Shown: piece after piece, positions 23,689 through 27,859 of the stretch
Layout: every line of letters starts with the position of its first letter
Position numbering within the stretch: position 1 is the first letter of the stretch
From: 20CM-2-65-7 sp035943355
Lineage (GTDB): Bacteria; Gemmatimonadota; Gemmatimonadetes; Gemmatimonadales; GWC2-71-9
Direction of reading: 5' to 3'
DNA: 27,859 nt
Assembly (NCBI GenBank): GCA_035943355.1
Contig: DASZCG010000291.1
Coordinates: 1 to 27,859 of the forward strand
The notes under the pieces: model-generated
What the model was told of the DNA's origin: nothing
Databases searched by the model: none
The model's input: only the letters and a program-made list of their open reading frames with translations
Made by a program: the position numbers and the translations under genes

Positions 23689-24983
23689 GTCGTGCCTGCG
23701 CCCCCGCCGCTCCCGCCGCTCCCGCCGCTCCCTGTGCCCCCAGCCCCAGCCCCAGCAGTGCCTCCTGCTGCGGCGCCCAGCGCGATGGTACGGACCGGCC
23801 CCGGTCGTACGGCGACGCGCTCGACGCGCGTCGCGCTCGCGGCCAGCACGTCGAACTCGAGGCCCTGATATGAGAACCGCTCGCCCGCACGCGGGATGCG
23901 ACCAAGAGCCTGGATGAGGAGGCCGCCAACGGTCTGGGCGCTTCCCGCTCCGCCCACCGTCACGCCCAGAGACTCCGCGAGCACGGTTGCTGTCGTGCTG
24001 CCCTCCACCTCCACGACGCGTGTCTGCGTGGGCGACGCGGGGGGGGCGGGGGGGGGGGGCGTACCTGCGCCAAAGGTCGGGATTTCGAACAGCTCACCCA
24101 CCAGATCCTTCAAGAGATCCTCGAATGTGATGAGGCCCGCTGTTCCACCGAATTCGTCGAGCACCACGGCAAGGTGCAATCCTCCTCGCTGCATCTCGAG
24201 CATCAGATCGGCGCCGCGCATGCTCCCCGGAACGCTCAACGGCGTCCGCACCAATACGTGGTCCTCGGGCTGACGGCCCAGCAGGTCGAGGGTGTGCGCC
24301 ACTCCGACGACCTCATCGAGCGAGCCGCGGTACACGGGATACCGGCTGAATCCGGACTGCTGCAAGACGTGGGCTGCTTCGGCCGCCAGCATGCCTTCCG
24401 GGAACGCGACGATCTCGGTCCGCGGCGCCATCAGCTCCCGCACGGGACGATCGGCGAAGGCCAGTACGCCGGAGACCACGGCCATCTCGTCGGTGCCCGC
24501 CAATGCGTCGGTGTCGGCACTCGAGAGGAGCGCGGCCAGGGTGGTGCGGGTTGAGACTTCGCGCCGGGGAATGAACGGCGCAAGCACGGTGTTCAGCCGC
24601 TCCATCCACGGCACCGCCCCGCTCACGAGAGACTCGGCCCAGCGCCGGCCCAGCACGCGCGGCACGAGGTAGGCGGCACTGATGAACAGCGGCACGCCGA
24701 CCGCCACCGTGAAGATGCCGAGGAACGTCGGCGTGGTGGCGGCGAGCAGCGCGGGGATCGCGCCGGCGGCGAGCAACACGCCCAGGGTCGTCAGCGTGTT
24801 GGCGGTGGCGAGCGTTCGTCCCGGGTTCTGCAGCAGGCTCGCCGTCGCGGCGGAGCCACGCAGCTTGTAGGCCACCCAGCGCGTGAGCTCGTGCTGGCTC
24901 ACTGTGGCGGCAGCGACGCCGACCGCCGCGGAAATGCCGGCGACCAGCAAGCCGAGCAGCAAGACGATCAGCGCGACACTCAT
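23685..24983 (-). CDS. CNNM/CorC-type membrane protein with CBS and CorC_HlyC domains
   Basis: In this 432-aa protein a membrane domain (about 1-120, DUF21/CNNM-like) is followed by a CBS pair starting at VRELMAPRTEIVAF (181-194) and ending in the VVLDEFGGTAGLITFEDLL segment (273-291), then a CorC_HlyC domain (about 322-395). Relatives are linked to Mg2+/Co2+ efflux or homeostasis. Two things stand out. The CBS-CorC linker (GTPPPPAPPASP) is coded by runs of 8 and 12 G on the plus strand, and the C-terminus is a Gly/Ala/Ser tail (about 405-432). The gene overlaps its paralogue upstream (ATGA) and mgtE downstream (GTGA). Confidence 0.9.
   Translation of the reverse strand: MSVALIVLLLGLLVAGISAAVGVAAATVSQHELTRWVAYKLRGSAATASLLQNPGRTLATANTLTTLGVLLAAGAIPALLAATTPTFLGIFTVAVGVPLFISAAYLVPRVLGRRWAESLVSGAVPWMERLNTVLAPFIPRREVSTRTTLAALLSSADTDALAGTDEMAVVSGVLAFADRPVRELMAPRTEIVAFPEGMLAAEAAHVLQQSGFSRYPVYRGSLDEVVGVAHTLDLLGRQPEDHVLVRTPLSVPGSMRGADLMLEMQRGGLHLAVVLDEFGGTAGLITFEDLLKDLVGELFEIPTFGAGTPPPPAPPASPTQTRVVEVEGSTTATVLAESLGVTVGGAGSAQTVGGLLIQALGRIPRAGERFSYQGLEFDVLAASATRVERVAVRPGPVRTIALGAAAGGTAGAGAGGTGSGGSGGSGGGAGTT
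24039..24059. repeat. Poly-G tract (8 G, C, 12 G) inside the CNNM gene
   Basis: On the plus strand an 8-G run (24039-24046) and a 12-G run (24048-24059) are separated by one C. They code for the proline linker before the CorC_HlyC domain. Tracts this long are prone to slippage in replication and in sequencing. Confidence 0.95.
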
Positions 24984-26155
24984 CGTTTCTCGAACGAGAC
25001 CTGAGTCACGCGGCGTTGATCCACGCGCTCGACGACGACGCGGTGGCCGTCGATCGTCAATTCATCACCGGCGCGCGGCACGCGCCCCAGCACGGAATAG
25101 ACGAGCCCGCCGACGGTGGAGACCTCCGGGTGGGCAAATGTCGCGCCGAGTGCGGTCGACAGCTCGTCGAGACTCACGCGGCCGTCAACCCAGACGCGCG
25201 CACCGTCGTGGCGAATCGCTGGCGAGGTCTCGGTATCGTGCTCGTCGCGGATCTCGCCGACGATTTCCTCGAGGATGTCCTCGCGGGTGATCAGCCCGGA
25301 CGTGCCGCCGAACTCGTCGACGACGATCGCGATGTGAGCGGGCGTGGTTTGAAAGTCGCGCAGCTGATTGTCGAGCGTCTTGGTTTCGGGCACGAACGCC
25401 GCCGGCCGTATCAACGTCTGCCAGCGCGTCCCCGGCTCGGCGAAGCCCATGACGAGAGGCACGAGGTCCTTGCCGAAGACCACCCCCGCGACGTTGTCCG
25501 GCGAGCCATCGAGTACCGGAACCCTGGTGTGCTGGCTCTGCCGGAACGCCTCGAGCACCTCGTCGTTCGTCGCGCTGATATCCACGCTCGCCATGTCGAG
25601 TCGCGGTGTCATGACTTCATCGACGGTCGTATCGGCGAGCGTGAACACACCGAGCAGCATGTCGCGTTGCGCGATGCCGAGGGAGGGCTGCAGCGGACGC
25701 GGCGTTTCGACCACGGCATGCAGGCCGCGATCCGCCCATGCCAGCAGCCAGAGGAGCGGGCCGAACGGCGCGACGGTGCGCCGCGCGAGCGGCAGCGCCG
25801 CGTCGGACAGCTCGGGCGCCAGGCGGGCCACGCTGCGCGGCAGCGCGTCCCCGATGATGAACAACAGCAGCGTGCTGACGCTGAGCGCGATCAGCGCCGC
25901 GGCCCACGGCCGCGTCCACCAGGCGACGGCGTTTGCCGTGGCCACGGCGCCGAGGACGAGGAGCGCCAGCCGGGCGACGTGGAGCGCGCGATGCAGCGGC
26001 ACGCGGCGCTCGGCGGCCATCGGCGGCGCGTCGCCGAGCGTGTGGAGGGCTTCGCCCACCGCCGCTTCCTCGGCGAGTGCCAGGAGGGCGGCCCAGATTC
26101 CGGCTGTGAGGGCGACGACGAGCCCGGTGACGCGCAGCGCGGCTTCGGTGAGCAT
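24980..26155 (-). CDS. CNNM/CorC-type membrane protein, second paralogue
   Basis: This 391-aa protein has three or four hydrophobic segments in the first 140 residues (for example LRVTGLVVALTAGIWAALLAL and AALIALSVSTLLLFIIGDALP), then a CBS pair from DEVMTPRLDMASV to VVDEFGGTSGLITREDILEE, and a CorC_HlyC domain (from ARVWVDGRVSLDEL to the end). The layout equals the downstream paralogue but without poly-Pro linker or Gly tail. CorC-type proteins are tied to Mg2+/Co2+ homeostasis. The start is the ATG at 26155, which overlaps the ybeY stop by one base (TGATG). A longer frame reaches 26203 but only runs back into ybeY. ybeY next to corC is common in bacteria. Confidence 0.91.
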   Translation of the reverse strand: MLTEAALRVTGLVVALTAGIWAALLALAEEAAVGEALHTLGDAPPMAAERRVPLHRALHVARLALLVLGAVATANAVAWWTRPWAAALIALSVSTLLLFIIGDALPRSVARLAPELSDAALPLARRTVAPFGPLLWLLAWADRGLHAVVETPRPLQPSLGIAQRDMLLGVFTLADTTVDEVMTPRLDMASVDISATNDEVLEAFRQSQHTRVPVLDGSPDNVAGVVFGKDLVPLVMGFAEPGTRWQTLIRPAAFVPETKTLDNQLRDFQTTPAHIAIVVDEFGGTSGLITREDILEEIVGEIRDEHDTETSPAIRHDGARVWVDGRVSLDELSTALGATFAHPEVSTVGGLVYSVLGRVPRAGDELTIDGHRVVVERVDQRRVTQVSFEKR

Positions 26156-26577
26156 CAGCGGCTGCGGAGCAGACGGCGCACGTACCGCTCCTGGCGGCGC
26201 CACATCAGGGATCGCGTGCGGCCGGGGCCTGCGGGATGATCGTAGCCGAGCACATGCAGCGTGCCGTGGACGGCGAGCCGCACGAGCTCCTCCCCCAGCG
26301 TTACGCCATTCTCGGCCACCCGCGCCGCGGCCGCGGGGCAGATGTACACGTCACCCAACAGACGGCCGTCGGGTTGGGGCAACGGGTACGCGATCACGTC
26401 CGTCAGGCCACGCCGTCCCGTGGCGCGGCGATTCAGGCGCCGCATGCGAGGGGCCGACAGGAGAGTGATGTCCACGTGTGAATGCGCGGGCGCCCGCTCC
26501 CATGCCAACACGCGTTGCGCGACACGCCCCAGGCTAGCGCGCCGTCGCCGGTTGCCAGGTCGCGCCAATGCCGCCAC
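26155..26577 (-). CDS. ybeY: Endoribonuclease YbeY (rRNA maturation factor)
   Basis: This 140-aa protein has the YbeY metal site HGTLHVLGYDH (104-114), in which the three histidines bind zinc, plus LNRRATGRRGLTDVIAYPL as the family's LNR..RG...TDVLSFP and the LLGDVYIC strand. YbeY takes part in 16S rRNA 3' maturation and ribosome quality control. The TDVIAYPLP version differs from the usual TDVLSFP. The ATG at 26577 lies 44 nt inside the end of the HD-domain gene; no later ATG leaves an intact domain. The arrangement HD phosphohydrolase, ybeY, corC is widespread. Confidence 0.93.
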   Translation of the reverse strand: MAALARPGNRRRRASLGRVAQRVLAWERAPAHSHVDITLLSAPRMRRLNRRATGRRGLTDVIAYPLPQPDGRLLGDVYICPAAAARVAENGVTLGEELVRLAVHGTLHVLGYDHPAGPGRTRSLMWRRQERYVRRLLRSR

Positions 26578-27859
26578 TGGACTCCGGGTAATCGATGCGG
26601 TTGTGGTACATCCCGCTGAGCACGCGCAGGAACGCCTGTTTCACCTGTTCGATCTGTTGCAGCGTGAGCGGCGCCTCATCGAGCTGGCCGGCGTTCACTT
26701 TGGTCCGCACGATGTGGTCGATCGCTTCTTCGATTTTCTGCGGCGTCAGATCTTCGAGCACCCGCAGCGCTGCCTCGACCGAATCGGCGATCATCGCGAT
26801 CGCCGTCTCCATCGAGCGCGGCCGGGGACCGGGATACGTGAAGTCCGCCGGGTCGCGCGGTTGGCCGCCGTCGGTCTTCTTCGCTTTGTCGAGGAAGTAG
26901 GTGATCTCGGTCGTGCCATGATGCTCGGGAATGAAGGCCGCGACCGAATCGGGCAGCTGGGCCTCCGCCGCGAGCGCGAGGCCGTCGGTCACGTGCGCTT
27001 TGATGATCTGCGCCGATTGCAGCGGCTTGAGCCGGTCGTGGGGATTGTTGCCGGGGATCTGATTCTCCACGAAGTACATCGGGTTTTTCACCTTCCCGAC
27101 GTCGTGGTAGTAGCAGCCGACGCGGCCCAGCAAGCCGTTCGCGCCGATACGATTGCACGCCGCCTCGACCAAGTTGGCCATGGCCACGCTGTGCGCGTAC
27201 GTGCCCGGCGCCTCGAGCGACAGGCGGCGCAGCAGCGGGCGACTCGGGTCGGACAGCTCGAGCAGCGTCAGGTCGGTGGTGATGTGCGTGACCGATTCGG
27301 CGACGGGGAGCAGGAAGAACGTGAGACCGGCGGAGACCAGTCCATTGACGGCCCCGAGCAGCCCGCGGAGCGCGATTTCTTCGATCGGCCAGCCGCTGGA
27401 AAGCCCCAGCGCCAGCGCGGCAATCAGGTAGCCGGCCGCGATGATCAGCACGGGCGCGTAGAAATTGCTGCGGCTGCGCAGTGTCTTGACCGACAACGCC
27501 GCCGTCACGCCGCCGACGACGCAGAGGAAGAGTGCGGGGACATCATGGAAGACGGGTTGCAAGCCGATGACGACCGACAGAATCATCGCGGCGATCATCG
27601 AGACCCGGCCGTTGAACAGCACCGTCATCATCATGGCCACGAACGGCATGAAGATGATTTCCGGATGGCTCGGATAGGAGCGCGCCACGATGCCGGCCTG
27701 GAGCAGCAGCAGGGAAAACAGTCCCGCGATCAGCGCCATCTGGCGCTGGTCGCGGTACGTCTCGCGCCGGTAGAAGAGCAAGAGCACCCAGAAGATCGAC
27801 AGGATCAGCATGTCGCGCAGCAGGGGGCCCACGACGCCACGGATCGAGTAGGTCGTGGC
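26534..27859 (-). CDS. 7TM-HD family phosphohydrolase (PgpH-like), 5' end outside window
   Basis: The visible 441 residues hold the 7TM region (about the first 190, for example FWVLLLFYRRE, ALIAGLFSLLLLQAGIVA, FVAMMMTVLF, APVLIIAAGYLIAALALGL) and an HD domain: HSVAMANLVEAACNRIG, YYHDVGKVKNP (HD pair near 27,100), and IPEHHGTTEITYF. Members such as Listeria PgpH hydrolyse cyclic di-AMP. The frame continues past the window edge without a stop; the GTG at 27832 is internal, and full proteins are about 700-850 aa with an N-terminal extracytoplasmic domain. No other c-di-AMP gene is visible, so the substrate is inferred from the family. It overlaps ybeY by 44 nt. Confidence 0.93.
   Translation of the reverse strand, partial: ATTYSIRGVVGPLLRDMLILSIFWVLLLFYRRETYRDQRQMALIAGLFSLLLLQAGIVARSYPSHPEIIFMPFVAMMMTVLFNGRVSMIAAMILSVVIGLQPVFHDVPALFLCVVGGVTAALSVKTLRSRSNFYAPVLIIAAGYLIAALALGLSSGWPIEEIALRGLLGAVNGLVSAGLTFFLLPVAESVTHITTDLTLLELSDPSRPLLRRLSLEAPGTYAHSVAMANLVEAACNRIGANGLLGRVGCYYHDVGKVKNPMYFVENQIPGNNPHDRLKPLQSAQIIKAHVTDGLALAAEAQLPDSVAAFIPEHHGTTEITYFLDKAKKTDGGQPRDPADFTYPGPRPRSMETAIAMIADSVEAALRVLEDLTPQKIEEAIDHIVRTKVNAGQLDEAPLTLQQIEQVKQAFLRVLSGMYHNRIDYPESSGGIGATWQPATAR

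Noticed and set aside
23690..23770. Tandem-repeat look of short GC-rich units at the 3' end of the CNNM gene
   Set aside because: It is a Gly/Ser/Ala-coding tail with imperfect repetition, not a separate repeat element or CRISPR.

Overview
This window is about 28 kb of GC-rich bacterial chromosome, densely packed with genes. The gene content best fits an uncultured member of the Gemmatimonadota, with Acidobacteriota as an alternative. The pointers are a TPPII-like S8 lipoprotease, a secreted S9 prolyl oligopeptidase, a bacilliredoxin outside the Firmicutes, an AtuA-type protein split into two genes, a baeRF release-factor homologue and the order rng-rplU-rpmA. This is an inference from gene content, not from a marker-gene tree. 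I see no insertion sequence, phage gene, CRISPR array, tRNA or rRNA.

Layout. (1) Positions 1-2411, minus strand: the 5' end of a four-helix-bundle protein cut by the window edge, a clear intrinsic terminator, then rpmA (L27), rplU (L21) and rng (RNase G/E). (2) 2586-4952, minus: an acyl-CoA dehydrogenase 12 nt after a RecQ-type helicase that ends just where the RecQ zinc module should start. (3) 5026-7191, plus: a secreted prolyl oligopeptidase. (4) 7223-7898, minus: a zinc-ribbon protein overlapping a stand-alone GroES-like protein. (5) 8036-10005, plus: an unknown multipass membrane protein coupled to a VWA-like lipoprotein, with a candidate sigma70-type promoter. (6) 10002-27859, minus: sixteen genes read toward 10002 with almost no intergenic DNA.

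The long minus-strand block runs, in transcription order: 7TM-HD phosphohydrolase (PgpH-like, 5' end outside the window), ybeY, two CNNM/CorC membrane proteins, mgtE, meaB, acyl-CoA mutase large subunit, baeRF, B12-binding mutase subunit, acyl-CoA carboxylase beta subunit, S8 lipoprotease, AtuA catalytic part, AtuA C-terminal part, LiuC/AtuE-like enoyl-CoA hydratase, bacilliredoxin, methyltransferase. Nearly every junction is an NTGA or TGATG overlap or a gap of at most 7 nt, so translational coupling over 17.8 kb is likely.

The metabolic core of the block is an adenosylcobalamin acyl-CoA mutase with its MeaB chaperone, plus a carboxyltransferase, hydratase and AtuA proteins reminiscent of leucine/acyclic-terpene (Liu/Atu) catabolism. 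The mutase aligns without gaps to methylmalonyl-CoA mutase at eight active-site positions. It carries Phe and Gln where methylmalonyl-CoA mutases have Tyr89 and Arg207, the pattern known for isobutyryl-CoA mutase. The most novel aspect is the embedding of a release-factor homologue and a subtilisin-like lipoprotein inside this B12/CoA operon.
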